A stretch of DNA of 64,000 nucleotides from positions 1-64,000 of the forward strand of contig JAPKZY010000037.1 of NCBI GenBank assembly GCA_026393535.1. Reading direction: 5' to 3'. Positions 1 to 11,382 of this stretch are shown piece after piece (the first letter of the stretch is position 1; the number at the start of each line of letters is the position of its first letter). Origin of the DNA: Actinomycetota bacterium (GTDB lineage: Bacteria; Actinomycetota; Acidimicrobiia; Acidimicrobiales; Ilumatobacteraceae). The notes beneath the pieces were generated by a model. It was not told where the DNA came from. It worked only from the letters and a program-made list of their open reading frames with translations, and made no database searches. A program made the position numbers and the translations under genes.

Positions 1-742
1 GTCAATGCACTGTCTACTGCGCTTCTGGCACGTCTTCATGATGTTGCACGTGAACTCACTAGTAATCCGGCAGGTGCTGTTGTGATCACGGGTGGCGACC
101 GTTTGTTTGCTGCTGGCGCAGATATTTCAGAGTTCGGTGGTCCATCTGAAGCCAAAACAATCGGTGCAGCTTTTCACGCCGCATTGAATGCAGTTGCAGC
201 AATTCCTTCGTTCACCATTGCTGCCGTAAGCGGTTATGCGCTTGGTGGCGGTTGCGAATTGTCAATGTCATGCGATTATCGCATTGCGTCAACGAAAGCA
301 GTCTTCGGACAACCTGAGATTCTGCTTGGCATTATTCCGGGCGGTGGTGGAACACAACGTCTTCCACGGTTGGTGGGCGCAAGTAGGGCCAAAGAAATCA
401 TGGCGACAGGTCGGCAAGTAAAGGCCGAAGAAGCACTTGCTATCGGACTAGCTAATGAACTGGTGGAACCAGATGCGCTGATGACGCGCGCACTTGAACT
501 GGCAAGCACAATTGCATCTGGCGCAACAGTCGCAACAGGCAAGCACAATTGCATCTGGCGCAACAGTCGCAACACGACTAATCAAACAGGCAGTTGACCA
601 GGGTATTGAAACTGATCTGGCATCAGGTCTTTCACTAGAACTGCAGTTGTTTGAAGAGGTATTTCATTCTGACGATAGTCACATTGGCGTCGCCAGCTTC
701 CTCGAACACGGACCAGGCAAAGCCACCTTCACTGGCAAATAG
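1..742 (+). pseudogene. Enoyl-CoA hydratase/isomerase (crotonase), 5' partial, frame broken by a 37-bp duplication
   Basis: The open frame runs in from the window edge, so the N-terminus is missing. The visible part has crotonase hallmarks: the oxyanion-hole segment GADISEF, the second segment ALGGGCELSMSCD, and PEILLGIIPGGGGTQRLPR with the usual catalytic Glu region. Such enzymes hydrate or isomerise enoyl-CoA esters in beta-oxidation. At 501-574 a 37-bp unit occurs twice in tandem; 37 is not a multiple of three, so the frame shifts and stops at 597. Removing one copy joins ...SGATVAT directly to RLIKQAVDQG and restores one frame to the TAG at 742 with a normal crotonase C-terminus. Called as a broken gene; it may be intact in the organism if the duplication is an assembly error. 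azlC starts 3 bp later. Confidence 0.88.
501..574 (+). repeat. Perfect 37-bp tandem duplication inside the crotonase gene
   Basis: Bases 501-537 and 538-574 are identical (unit begins ggcaagcacaattgcatctg). The duplication adds one base modulo three and is the sole cause of the frameshift in the crotonase gene. Both copies are perfect, so it is either very recent or artificial. Confidence 0.95.
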
Positions 743-745
743 TTC

Positions 746-1450
746 ATGCATCATTTTCGTGCACCGGATGCGCGTCGTTTCATCTCGGCATCATTAATGA
801 TCGGCATTGCATTCGTAATTTTTGGTGCTTCATTCGGCGTGTTGTCAGTTTCTGCAGGCGCATCTGTTGCCCAAACGTGCGCGATGTCTTTGCTTGTTTT
901 TACTGGTGCATCACAAATGTCTGCGGTTAGCGTTCTTGCTTCAGGCGGAACAGTTGCGAGTGCATTTGGTGGGGCTGTGTTGTTGTCAGGTCGTAATGCG
1001 GTGTACGGATTAGCAATGTCACCTGTGTTGAAAGAGGGAAGCTTTGCTTCTCGTTTGCTTGGTGCCCAATGGGTAATCGATGAAACAACTGCGGTGGTAT
1101 CTGCAGAAACAGATCCAGCTACTCGGCGAACTGCGTTCTGGATTTCTGGCGCGATTCTGTACGCCAGTTGGAATATCGGAACATTGCTTGGTGCGTTAGT
1201 AGGTTCCAGCATTAACCCCAGCGATTTCGGACTTGATGCAGCATTCCCTGTGATGTTCACCGCAATGATTGCGCCACATTTGCGCACCTCTGCTGGTCGC
1301 AAAGCTGCTTTATTTGGTGCTGTTGCCGCCGTGGCATTGGCGCCGTTCATGCCGATTGGTTTGCCAATTCTTGTGTCAGCGCTTGGAATGTTGTTCGGCT
1401 TGTCACCGACTTCAAGCGAGCCAACTTCGTTGACGGACGGTGCAACATGA
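746..1450 (+). CDS. azlC: AzlC family branched-chain amino acid exporter, large subunit
   Basis: A 234-residue polytopic membrane protein with the AzlC pattern: an early helix IGIAFVIFGASFGVLSVSAG, the conserved FTGASQMSAVSVLASGG, the SGRNAVYGLAMSP segment and the WVIDETTAVVSAE loop. AzlC pairs with the small AzlD protein encoded next to it to export branched-chain amino acids and their analogues. The ATG lies 3 bp after the preceding crotonase stop and the gene overlaps azlD by 4 bp (ATGA), so the two are translationally coupled. The substrate is inferred from the family; the many leu/ile genes in this window fit it. Confidence 0.9.
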   Translation: MHHFRAPDARRFISASLMIGIAFVIFGASFGVLSVSAGASVAQTCAMSLLVFTGASQMSAVSVLASGGTVASAFGGAVLLSGRNAVYGLAMSPVLKEGSFASRLLGAQWVIDETTAVVSAETDPATRRTAFWISGAILYASWNIGTLLGALVGSSINPSDFGLDAAFPVMFTAMIAPHLRTSAGRKAALFGAVAAVALAPFMPIGLPILVSALGMLFGLSPTSSEPTSLTDGAT

Positions 1451-1749
1451 GTTGGACGTTTGTATTGTCTTTGGCTGCATGTGCGTATGGGTTGAAACTT
1501 CTTGGTGCTGTCATTATTGGCCAGCGTGAGATGCCGCTGGTGCTGCAGCGGTGTTTGTTGCTAATTCCGGCCGCATTACTTGCTGGGCTGATTGCGAAAG
1601 ACACGTTTACGACTGGTCAGAGTTATGCCATTGATGCGAGAGCCGCCGGCTTAGCGGTAGCGGTGCTTGCTACGTGGCGTAAGTTGCCGTTTGTTGTAGT
1701 GATTGTTGCTGGAGTAGGCACTACGGCACTCATTCGTGTATTCGTCTAG
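1447..1749 (+). CDS. azlD: AzlD family branched-chain amino acid exporter, small subunit
   Basis: A 100-residue hydrophobic protein with about four membrane segments, the normal size for AzlD, starting in a 4-bp ATGA overlap with azlC. The segment MPLVLQRCLLLIPAALLAGL matches the usual AzlD arrangement. It is the obligate partner of AzlC. Identification rests largely on size, hydrophobicity and its place after azlC. Confidence 0.87.
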   Translation: MSWTFVLSLAACAYGLKLLGAVIIGQREMPLVLQRCLLLIPAALLAGLIAKDTFTTGQSYAIDARAAGLAVAVLATWRKLPFVVVIVAGVGTTALIRVFV

Positions 1750-1779
1750 TGCAATCAGTAATTCTGCGAGACTGAGAGT

Positions 1780-2391
1780 ATGAGTACTACAACCCTTCTG
1801 CTGGTCCTCGACTTGGTCGGTATTGCCGTGTTTGCGTTATCTGGCGGCTTGGTTGGCGTGGAAAAGAAGCTTGACCTTTTTGGTGTGCTTGCATTGGCGG
1901 CCACGTCTGCTTTGGGCGGTGGAATCATTCGTGATCTGTTGCTGGGGATTGCGCCACCTGCCACATTTACCGATGCTCGATACTTGGTCGTGCCTGTCGT
2001 GTGTGGTGTTTTTGTCTTCTATGTTCACCCCGCTATTTCTAGGTTGCAAAAACCACTCATCGTTCTTGATGCTGCAGGACTGGGCTTATTTGCTGTTGCG
2101 GGTACACAGAAGGCGTTAAACGCAGGCCTCAATGCTTCTGCGTCTGTGGGTATCGGAATGCTTACTGCAATTGGGGGAGGAGTAGCGCGCGATGTATTGG
2201 TGCGTGAAATTCCTGTGGTGTTGCACCGAGAGATCTATGCGACTGCAGCGATAGCTGCAGCGATTGTTGTTGTCGTCGGCGATGAGCTTGAATTCAATCA
2301 ATCAGCAGTGGCCATTGCAGGAATTGTCCTGGCGTTCTCAATACGGGTGATTTCAAAGTGGCGCGGCTGGTCCGCGCCACGTCCCGCGTAG
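1780..2391 (+). CDS. TRIC/UPF0126 family membrane protein (glycine-transporter-like repeats)
   Basis: A 203-residue membrane protein with two repeats of the same fold: residues near 8-80 contain GIAVFALSGGLVGVEKKLDL and TSALGGGIIRDLLLG, and residues near 92-165 repeat the pattern as GLGLFAVAGTQKAL and MLTAIGGGVARDVLVRE. The GGGxxRD motif in each half is the mark of bacterial TRIC-type (YadS/UPF0126) proteins, trimeric cation channels in the cases studied. The physiological ion here is unknown. It follows azlD by 30 bp on the same strand, and its stop directly abuts the convergent SRPBCC gene. Confidence 0.85.
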   Translation: MSTTTLLLVLDLVGIAVFALSGGLVGVEKKLDLFGVLALAATSALGGGIIRDLLLGIAPPATFTDARYLVVPVVCGVFVFYVHPAISRLQKPLIVLDAAGLGLFAVAGTQKALNAGLNASASVGIGMLTAIGGGVARDVLVREIPVVLHREIYATAAIAAAIVVVVGDELEFNQSAVAIAGIVLAFSIRVISKWRGWSAPRPA

Positions 2392-2832
2392 TTATTGCTC
2401 AGCGAGTTTTTTGAGAATGCGTAAGTTCTTACGCCAAATTGCTTTCATCACAATTTGACCGCCAACAAGAGAGCCAAGTTTTCCACCGAGCCACCATGGG
2501 AACACCAAGACTTCAGTCCATACAAATCGAGTAGTGGTTGGCGTGAGGGCTTCGAGTGTGAATTCACCAGTGCCGGTAACAACGCCGGTGTGAGTGACAC
2601 CCATGGCCTTTTCTGGAACCCATGAAGTGATTTTCATTTCGTCGACAAGCTTGATAGGGCCGACTTTGGTGTCGCAGTAAAACTCGGTGCCAGTGCCACG
2701 TGTTTGATCTGTCTTGAAACGGATTGCGACGGCATCGGCCATCCAATCAATGTGACGCTCGATTGGTTCGACGACTTCCCAAACACGCTGAGTGCTTGCG
2801 TTGATATCAATTGCTACGCGAATGCTTCCCAT
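2392..2832 (-). CDS. SRPBCC (START-like) domain protein
   Basis: A 146-residue protein beginning MGSIRVAIDINASTQRVWEV, the usual first strand and helix of the SRPBCC/polyketide-cyclase fold, followed by a central cavity segment and a C-terminal long helix (IVMKAIWRKNLRILKKLAEQ). Such proteins bind hydrophobic ligands in a deep pocket. It lies 3 bp after galT on the same strand, so the two are probably co-transcribed, but no functional link is evident. The ligand cannot be told from sequence. Confidence 0.82.
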   Translation of the reverse strand: MGSIRVAIDINASTQRVWEVVEPIERHIDWMADAVAIRFKTDQTRGTGTEFYCDTKVGPIKLVDEMKITSWVPEKAMGVTHTGVVTGTGEFTLEALTPTTTRFVWTEVLVFPWWLGGKLGSLVGGQIVMKAIWRKNLRILKKLAEQ

Positions 2833-2835
2833 GGA

Positions 2836-3759
2836 TTAGGCGTTCACTGCGGCACTGCGAAGTGCATCTGCTGCAAATTCAGGAGCGATGATATTGATCA
2901 TTACGCCTGTGCCGCGTTCGAAACCGGCTGTGGTGGTGAGCTTCGGAAACAAGTGTGCATGCCAGTGGTATGTGCCTTCGTGGTGCGATGGCGCTGTATG
3001 GAACACAAGGTTGAATGCAATGTCACCAAGCGTGGCCACAAGATGTTTCAGAGCATCACGAACTGCGATGCCAACGCCAGTGAGTGCTTCATCTGAGGAA
3101 TCAGTGAGATGTTCCATGGCGTGATCGTTTTCTAGAACGAAACGCTCGTTGTTTGACTCTGCTTCAGTGGTGGTGCACACAATGCATCCGCCTTTGAAAC
3201 GTTCGAATGCGCGTTCTTCTTCAAGAATTTCACCAGGTACAAACGGCAGTCCGAGCAACTGTCCGTGCGGGTGAGCAAGTGATGCGCCAGCTTCACGACC
3301 GTGATTCACAATTGCTTGTGTGTAACGAATGTTTGGTGTGTTGGCATGCGCAATAAAACGAGTTTTCAGTGCTGCCATAAGTTGCGAGATTTGAGCATCA
3401 GACAGTTGGTCGAGACGCACTTCATGGTCTGGTGAGTACACAAACACTTCGTGTGTGCCGCTGGCTTCAGCCATGACATGCACAGGGCCCAGATTGCGTA
3501 CTGCAAGTGACTCGTCTCCTTCGAATGCGGGGTAGCGGTTCGCGATTACGCGCAATTGCCAATTGCCTGCTGCGTCAACATTTTCCAATAACGGAACGTC
3601 TGCATGTGAATGTGCGCTGTCGGGACAAAATGGGCATTCGCGATCAGGATCATTTTCAACTTTTTGTGCGCGCGGAGCAAAGTCACTCGTGCGTTGAGCT
3701 CGAGATGGCACCACCGTGACCCATCGGCCGGTGAGAAGATTGAGACGAAGTTGACTCAT
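2836..3759 (-). CDS. galT: Galactose-1-phosphate uridylyltransferase
   Basis: A 307-residue GalT. It has the N-terminal zinc motif CPFC, the NHGREAGASLAHPHGQ segment whose HPHGQ contains the nucleophilic His that is uridylylated, and the C-terminal FHTAP...YHWHAHLFPKL zinc/substrate region. It exchanges UDP-glucose and galactose-1-phosphate in the Leloir pathway. It is somewhat shorter than the E. coli enzyme (about 350 residues) but both catalytic halves are present. Its start is preceded by GAAGGAGCA, a good ribosome binding site. UDP-galactose made here could feed the UDP-galactopyranose mutase at 57.5 kb. Confidence 0.92.
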   Translation of the reverse strand: MSQLRLNLLTGRWVTVVPSRAQRTSDFAPRAQKVENDPDRECPFCPDSAHSHADVPLLENVDAAGNWQLRVIANRYPAFEGDESLAVRNLGPVHVMAEASGTHEVFVYSPDHEVRLDQLSDAQISQLMAALKTRFIAHANTPNIRYTQAIVNHGREAGASLAHPHGQLLGLPFVPGEILEEERAFERFKGGCIVCTTTEAESNNERFVLENDHAMEHLTDSSDEALTGVGIAVRDALKHLVATLGDIAFNLVFHTAPSHHEGTYHWHAHLFPKLTTTAGFERGTGVMINIIAPEFAADALRSAAVNA

Positions 3760-3819
3760 TGCTCCTTCAGGATAGGGCGAAATACCTTGTTTTCGGTGGA
3801 CTATCGGCTCGCAAAGGAG

Positions 3820-4599
3820 TCACATAGTGGGTGAATACCGACTGATATGACGATGTGAATCTGAAGTAAACGCCGTCTGACGCCCGTCGGCATATCGAGA
3901 GAACAAAGCCAGTCCAGACTGTTCGGCAATTGCATCGAGTTGGGGTGGGGTGAAGTAACGAACAGCCCATGACCGAATGTGTGCACCGTGTTCCGGACCA
4001 GGGTGAGTGAATGTGCCTGTGATGCGCTGAGACAGCGGGTCATGGTGGCTGGTGGCGAGTACTTCTTCCCCTGTGGCCATGGTTTGCATGGATTCATGTG
4101 TTGAGGCTTCTGTTGAATTCGGAATGACGGCGTCGATATACAGCGACCCAGTCGAAGTAAGGGCGTGTGCAACGTTTCTGATGCAGGCCTGCAGGGCTGC
4201 CTCGTCTGGCACATTGAACAGCGTGTTGTATCCGATGAATACAACATCGAACGGGCCGTTTGGTAGTTGTTCTGAAAAGTCACCTCGCATGAAGGAGACG
4301 GAAGCTGGGAAGTTCTTTTCTTGCGCAATCTGCAACATTGCTGCCGATGAATCAATGCCAATGATGGTGTCGCCAGAGGCGGGCCGCAATGACAGCCATT
4401 GCGCTACAAGTCGTCCTGTGCCGACTCCGAGTTCAAGAACGCGAACCGACTGAGGGGGTAGGGAACTGACGACGGATTCGAGAAAATCGGCATCGTCGAG
4501 GTCTGCGTACCACTGGTCGTACACCTCGGCAAAGGAATCGCCATAGGTCGTTGCGTCATATCCTTCAATGCCATAGTGGTTCGCTTCATGGTGGCTCAT
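3820..4599 (-). CDS. Class I SAM-dependent methyltransferase
   Basis: A 259-residue protein with the SAM-binding Rossmann signature VRVLELGVGTGRL near residue 54, an acidic end of strand 2 (IIGIDSSAAML), and motif FDVVFIGYNTLFN in the strand 4 region. The N-terminus has the YDATTYGDSFAEVYDQWY pattern common to small-molecule methyltransferases. The target is unknown. The gene stands alone between galT and the divergent cysteine desulfurase; a shared intergenic region of about 55 bp holds both promoters. Confidence 0.82.
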   Translation of the reverse strand: MSHHEANHYGIEGYDATTYGDSFAEVYDQWYADLDDADFLESVVSSLPPQSVRVLELGVGTGRLVAQWLSLRPASGDTIIGIDSSAAMLQIAQEKNFPASVSFMRGDFSEQLPNGPFDVVFIGYNTLFNVPDEAALQACIRNVAHALTSTGSLYIDAVIPNSTEASTHESMQTMATGEEVLATSHHDPLSQRITGTFTHPGPEHGAHIRSWAVRYFTPPQLDAIAEQSGLALFSRYADGRQTAFTSDSHRHISRYSPTM

Positions 4600-4642
4600 C
4601 AGGTACTAGTCCACCACGACCATGTGTGAGGGGACGCATCGG

Positions 4643-4648
4643 TAGCCT
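4643..4648 (+). promoter_or_regulatory. Putative -10 element of a leaderless transcript for the cysteine desulfurase
   Basis: TAGCCT fits the actinobacterial -10 pattern TANNNT and lies 6 bp before the ATG at 4655, with no Shine-Dalgarno sequence between. This geometry puts the transcription start at or next to the A of the start codon. Confidence 0.5.
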
Positions 4649-4654
4649 GATCAG

Positions 4655-5815
4655 ATGACCGAGATCACCAATTTGCCACGTTCGTACGTGTATCTCGATC
4701 ATGCTGCAACGTCTCCGTTGCGCTCAGAGGCTCGAGATGCCATGAGCAAGTACGGCGATGTGATGTACGCAAACCCATCGGGCTCGCATCGATTTGCGCG
4801 AGAAGCCCGTCAGGTCATTGATGAAGCACGAGATGTGGTGGCTGAAGTAATCGGATGTCGTCCTGGTGAAGTGATTTTCACGAGCGGTGGAACCGAAGGT
4901 GCTAACGCAGCAGTTCTTGGTGCTACTCGTCGAACTGGTGGTACCGCGGTATGTGGCTCAACTGAACATCATGCTGTGTTGCATTGTGTCGAGCACATTG
5001 AAGGCGCCGTGGTGCCTGTTACTTCAGCTGGGACAGTTGACCCTGATGTCATGCGGGCAGTACTAACAGACCTCGACAATGTTGCTGTGGTGTCAGTAAT
5101 GGCAGTGAATAACGAGACCGGTGCAATTTCAGATTTAGAGCACATCTCACATGCTGTGCGTCGGCAGGCACCTAATGCGTTGTTTCACACAGATGCTGTG
5201 CAGGCGGCGTGTTGGATTGACTTGCGAACTGTGTGGTCACATGTTGATGTGCTGACATTGTCTGCCCATAAATTTGGCGGACCAAAAGGAATGGGAATCA
5301 TGGTGCTGCGTGAAGGCGCAACACTGGAACCACTAATTTTGGGTGGAGGACAAGAACGTGATCGTCGCAGTGGCACACACAACGTTGCGGGCATTGTGGG
5401 CACTTCTATTGCGCTGTCGTTGACTGATCAGAATCGCACATCTGAAGTGGCCAGGCTTGGTGCGTTACGTAATCAGCTGATTGACGGAATCACATCACGT
5501 ATTGAATGCGCCACAGCCACTTTGGCGCCATGTACTGGTATTGCGGGAACTGCCCATGTGTGCTTAGAGAATCTTGAAAGCGAATCATTGTTGTATCTGT
5601 TAGATGAGGCGAGTGTCTGTGTGTCAGCTGCATCGGCGTGTGCAAGCGGGGCCATGGAGCCATCACACGTTCTGGCAGCCATGGGTGTTTCACGTGAACG
5701 CATTAAAGGCTCATTGCGTTTCAGTCTCGGACACACCACCACCGAAAGCGATGTTTGTGCTGCAATCGATGCAACAATTGCTGCAGCAGCACGACTGGGG
5801 GCGGTGACATCATGA
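4655..5815 (+). CDS. Cysteine desulfurase (NifS/IscS class)
   Basis: A 386-residue PLP enzyme. It opens with YLDHAATSPLRSEARDAM, contains SGGTEGANAAVLG, the PLP-lysine motif LSAHKFGGPKGMG near residue 207, the RSGTHNVAGIVG stretch, and the catalytic-cysteine loop SAASACASGAMEPSHVL near residue 324. It takes sulfur from cysteine as an enzyme-bound persulfide. It overlaps mnmA by 4 bp, so the persulfide is very probably passed to MnmA for tRNA thiolation; it may also serve Fe-S assembly. The gene appears leaderless. Confidence 0.93.
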   Translation: MTEITNLPRSYVYLDHAATSPLRSEARDAMSKYGDVMYANPSGSHRFAREARQVIDEARDVVAEVIGCRPGEVIFTSGGTEGANAAVLGATRRTGGTAVCGSTEHHAVLHCVEHIEGAVVPVTSAGTVDPDVMRAVLTDLDNVAVVSVMAVNNETGAISDLEHISHAVRRQAPNALFHTDAVQAACWIDLRTVWSHVDVLTLSAHKFGGPKGMGIMVLREGATLEPLILGGGQERDRRSGTHNVAGIVGTSIALSLTDQNRTSEVARLGALRNQLIDGITSRIECATATLAPCTGIAGTAHVCLENLESESLLYLLDEASVCVSAASACASGAMEPSHVLAAMGVSRERIKGSLRFSLGHTTTESDVCAAIDATIAAAARLGAVTS

Positions 5816-6867
5816 AAGTTCTTTTAGCTATGTCTGGTGGCGTTGACTCGTCGGCCGCAGCACTTGTGTTGCGTGATCAAGGTCATGATGTTGTCGGAGT
5901 CACCATGCGTTTATGGGGTGGCGAAAGCGACACGGGTTGTTGTTCAGTATCAGACGTTGATGACGCTCGCAGAGTGGCACAACAAGTGGGCATTGACCAT
6001 CTTGTATTCAATTTTTCTGAAGAATTCAATGAACATGTAGTTGAGCCATATGTGGCATCACACGTGCAAGGCACAACCCCGAACCCGTGTATTGAATGCA
6101 ATCGCCATTTGAAATTCGACAAACTCATTGAACGCGGTCGGGCATTGGGCTTTGATGCAGTGGCTACTGGTCATCATGCGCGCGTCATTGATGTTGATGG
6201 CACCTTGCGGTTGGCGCGTGGTGCAGATGCTGCGAAAGATCAGAGCTATGTGGTGCATATGTTGTCTGCTGAAGATCTGGCCTATGTCATGTTCCCCGTT
6301 GGTCATATGCAGAAATCAGATGTGCGTGAATTAGCTACATCTGGTGGTCTTCGCACTGCAGCAAAACCTGACAGTCAAGATGTGTGCTTTATTGGTACCA
6401 CCATTGGCCGTGCTGGTTTCTTGGAACCACGGCTTACGTTTAACGCGGCAACAGTTGTTGATTCGACTGGTACGCAAGTGGGTGAAGTGCCAGCTGTTGA
6501 GTTAGTAACACTTGGTCAAAGACGTGGTCTCGGACTTGGCGGTGGCGACAAACGATATGTGGTGGCAGTTGATGTGCCATTGCGCCGTGTTGTTGTTGGT
6601 GATGAATCTGAATTGTTCATTTCCCATACATCCATCGGCACATTGTCATGGCCGTATTCAACTGATGTGTCCACAATTTCATCTCGTGAAATTCTTGTGC
6701 AGGGAAGTGCCCACGGTGAACGCTCTGCTGGCACTCTCACGGTCACCGGCGGTACTGCTGTTATTGCTTGGTCGCGACCAACTCGCCGTATTTCACCGGG
6801 ACAAACAGTGGTCTTTTACGATTCCGCCGACATGGTCGTACTTGGCGGCGGAATAGTTACTGAGTAA
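5812..6867 (+). CDS. mnmA: tRNA-specific 2-thiouridylase MnmA
   Basis: A 351-residue enzyme. The start ATG at 5812 sits in the ATGA overlap with the cysteine desulfurase and gives MKVLLAMSGGVDSSAAA, the PP-loop; an upstream ATG at 5755 in the same frame would add 19 non-conserved residues and is rejected. The two catalytic cysteines are visible in NPCIECNRHLKFD and in KPDSQDVCFIG, followed by the beta-barrel C-terminal domain (TLGQRRGLGLGGG). MnmA thiolates U34 of tRNA-Lys, -Glu and -Gln; genes for tRNA-Gln and tRNA-Glu are also in this window. Its end overlaps the convergent membrane-protein gene by 11 bp. Confidence 0.95.
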   Translation: MKVLLAMSGGVDSSAAALVLRDQGHDVVGVTMRLWGGESDTGCCSVSDVDDARRVAQQVGIDHLVFNFSEEFNEHVVEPYVASHVQGTTPNPCIECNRHLKFDKLIERGRALGFDAVATGHHARVIDVDGTLRLARGADAAKDQSYVVHMLSAEDLAYVMFPVGHMQKSDVRELATSGGLRTAAKPDSQDVCFIGTTIGRAGFLEPRLTFNAATVVDSTGTQVGEVPAVELVTLGQRRGLGLGGGDKRYVVAVDVPLRRVVVGDESELFISHTSIGTLSWPYSTDVSTISSREILVQGSAHGERSAGTLTVTGGTAVIAWSRPTRRISPGQTVVFYDSADMVVLGGGIVTE

Positions 6868-7708
6868 TTGCCGAAAGCGCAGCAGTTAGTCTGCGTGGAG
6901 CAATACAGAACATCTTCACGTGTAACGCTTCTGTTGTGCCTAATGCTTTTGCAGTAATTGCAGACAGAACTACTTTGTCAGCTTCTGTTAACGCGATAGT
7001 GATGCGATCGCCGACAACTCCGCCTGTTAGGTCTGCTGCTTCGCCGATATCAGACGTACGAGTAACTGACAATATTTTCCCTGAATGCGCCATGATTGTT
7101 TCGTGTAACACCAAATGATCATGCACCACGATGCCAACAGGAACCAGAACTAGCCATCGGCGGGCAAGACGGTGTAGTCGTCGTGGAATAGTTCGTGACA
7201 AAAGGATTCCAATGGCGACGAGAACTGCCCCAACTATGTATTGATGAGCGGCAAGAAGAAGGCTTCCGCCAATAAGTGCTGCGGTGTACAGCAGCCAGGC
7301 AACAACTGCAGGCACAACATAGGGAAGAGGCGTGCGTAGTGCAAAGCGTGTCTCGTCGCCGTAAGCGCCACCTTGCACCATGACGTCCACGAACACCGGC
7401 GACGCACACACAATGAGTGCAACAACAGAACAGAAAACCGCCAACGGCTGGCTGGCAACAACAGATACGACAACCGACAATGGAACCACCGTGCGCGAGA
7501 TGGTAAGAGATATCGGCGATGGAACAAGCAGTGAAGCTCCAACACCTGTCCACAAGAACCATCCCCACGTAAGAACGACCCATGCCACTGAACGAGATGC
7601 ATCATCGGCAATGGTCTGCCACGGTGATGACAGGACAAGGGCCACCCACGCCAACAGAACCACCGACACCACAATGCGCTCTGGGCGAAGCAAGGGGTGT
7701 TGAGCCAT
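6857..7708 (-). CDS. Polytopic membrane protein of unknown function
   Basis: A 283-residue protein with about six hydrophobic segments in the N-terminal 190 residues (for example VVSVVLLAWVALVLSS, VVPLSVVVSVVASQPLAVF, YIVGAVLVAIGILLS) followed by a soluble C-terminal tail of roughly 90 residues (HDHLVLHETIMAHSGKILSV...). I do not recognise a family. The tail looks like a regulatory or membrane-proximal beta domain. The gene is convergent with mnmA and divergent from the MetE-like gene. Confidence 0.72.
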   Translation of the reverse strand: MAQHPLLRPERIVVSVVLLAWVALVLSSPWQTIADDASRSVAWVVLTWGWFLWTGVGASLLVPSPISLTISRTVVPLSVVVSVVASQPLAVFCSVVALIVCASPVFVDVMVQGGAYGDETRFALRTPLPYVVPAVVAWLLYTAALIGGSLLLAAHQYIVGAVLVAIGILLSRTIPRRLHRLARRWLVLVPVGIVVHDHLVLHETIMAHSGKILSVTRTSDIGEAADLTGGVVGDRITIALTEADKVVLSAITAKALGTTEALHVKMFCIAPRRLTAALSAITQ

Positions 7709-7824
7709 ATCTCTAGCCTTGCCTGCGGGTGCTCCTTGAGGAGAATTTCCCGATTCGTTTCCTAGTAAGCACTACTGATACCAATGGGTAAGAGCTTTTC
7801 TGCTCGTATGCCATCGGAGGACAG

Positions 7825-8868
7825 GTGAATTCAGACAACAGCCGTTCGCCACGTCCTGGCGCCACCTTCGGCGTTGGCAGTTTGCCGCACCGCAGTGTGT
7901 CAGCTGCGCTTGATTTCGTGTGGCGCACGACCGACGTTGTGACTATTCCGTCCCTTCCTCGACGGTCTCCTGCAGAGGGAATGATTGCTCAGGCACTTGT
8001 AGGTATTGAAGGTGTCTCTGTTGGTCAATACGGAGGTATCAGTGTTGACGTGTCATCGCTCGACATTGATCAATTTATTACGACTGATTTGAATTCTGAT
8101 GCGTACGGATCATTCCTTGCGTTCCTCGAAACTTTTCCTGTTCGCAATCCCGGCATACACACAGTGAAGTGGCAATTCGTCGGGCCAGTGACGTTGGGTA
8201 TTGCGCTAGTACGTATTGGGCTTGAGCCTCGTATTGCATTTCCACTCGCACTTCAAGCAGTGCGTGCGCACGTCAGTGCTTTGCAAGAAGAAGTTGCTCG
8301 TGTGTGCAACGGCGTCACTCAGATCATCATGCTTGATGAACCATCAATGTCCGAAGCGCTGGAACCTGGGTTTTCCATTTCGACAGAAGAAGTTATCGAT
8401 TATATTTCTGGCGCATTGGCCGCAGTAACAAGTGGCAATATCAGTGGTCTGCATTGTTGTGGCAGAACAGACTGGGGCGCAATGCTTGCAACTGGCGCAA
8501 ATGTTTTGTCTGTCCCCGTGCCGTCGCCTTCACATGACGAAGAAATGGGGGAGATGTTGGTGGCAGCAAGCCGCATTTCAGATCATCTTGATCACGGCGG
8601 CCGCATTGCGTGGGGCGCTGTACGCACGGATGGGCCTATTGCAATCAGTGCTGAGCGCCCCTGGAAATCTCTCATGGAAGTCATGTGTGCATTAGTCAAA
8701 GCCGGTGTTGACCCGCTGCTTGTTCGCCGGATGAGCTACATCACTCCAGCCTGTGGACTTGGCTCACACACTGATGGCGTCGCGGAACGAGTGTTTTCTC
8801 ATGTTCGCAATGTGTCCATGAAGGTGGGCGAACAAGCCACGGCCTCTCGTTTGACACTTGGCTCATAG
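7825..8868 (+). CDS. Cobalamin-independent methionine synthase-like (MetE/UROD fold) protein
   Basis: A 347-residue protein beginning with GTG, chosen because GGAGG lies at 7816-7820, 4 bp before it. The N-terminal PGATFGVGSLPHRSVSAAL, the central KWQFVGPVTLG and the C-terminal SYITPACGLG resemble the C-terminal catalytic half of MetE-type proteins, including the metal-ligand pattern LHCCGRTDWG (His-Cys) and the late Cys. The large N-terminal half of true MetE is absent, as in archaeal MetE-like and several actinobacterial proteins. Methyl transfer to a thiol is a likely chemistry; the actual acceptor is uncertain. Confidence 0.75.
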   Translation: MNSDNSRSPRPGATFGVGSLPHRSVSAALDFVWRTTDVVTIPSLPRRSPAEGMIAQALVGIEGVSVGQYGGISVDVSSLDIDQFITTDLNSDAYGSFLAFLETFPVRNPGIHTVKWQFVGPVTLGIALVRIGLEPRIAFPLALQAVRAHVSALQEEVARVCNGVTQIIMLDEPSMSEALEPGFSISTEEVIDYISGALAAVTSGNISGLHCCGRTDWGAMLATGANVLSVPVPSPSHDEEMGEMLVAASRISDHLDHGGRIAWGAVRTDGPIAISAERPWKSLMEVMCALVKAGVDPLLVRRMSYITPACGLGSHTDGVAERVFSHVRNVSMKVGEQATASRLTLGS

Positions 8869-8904
8869 CCCACCTCAGTGCGGTACCCCTTTAGTAGTTT
8901 GTAG

Positions 8905-11314
<2,410 letters not shown>

Positions 11315-11382
11315 GGTTCTATTCTCCCTGAAAAAGGCTCCGAATCCCCTCTCCATGGCATACACGGTAGGTTCTATGGGTC

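Noticed and set aside
501-574. The crotonase duplication as a bypassed insertion in mRNA
   Set aside because: A perfect tandem copy is explained by slippage or assembly; nothing marks the segment as a bypass element.
751-1350. A 199-residue minus-strand ORF opposite azlC
   Set aside because: Shadow of a clear membrane-protein gene; no ribosome site or motif.
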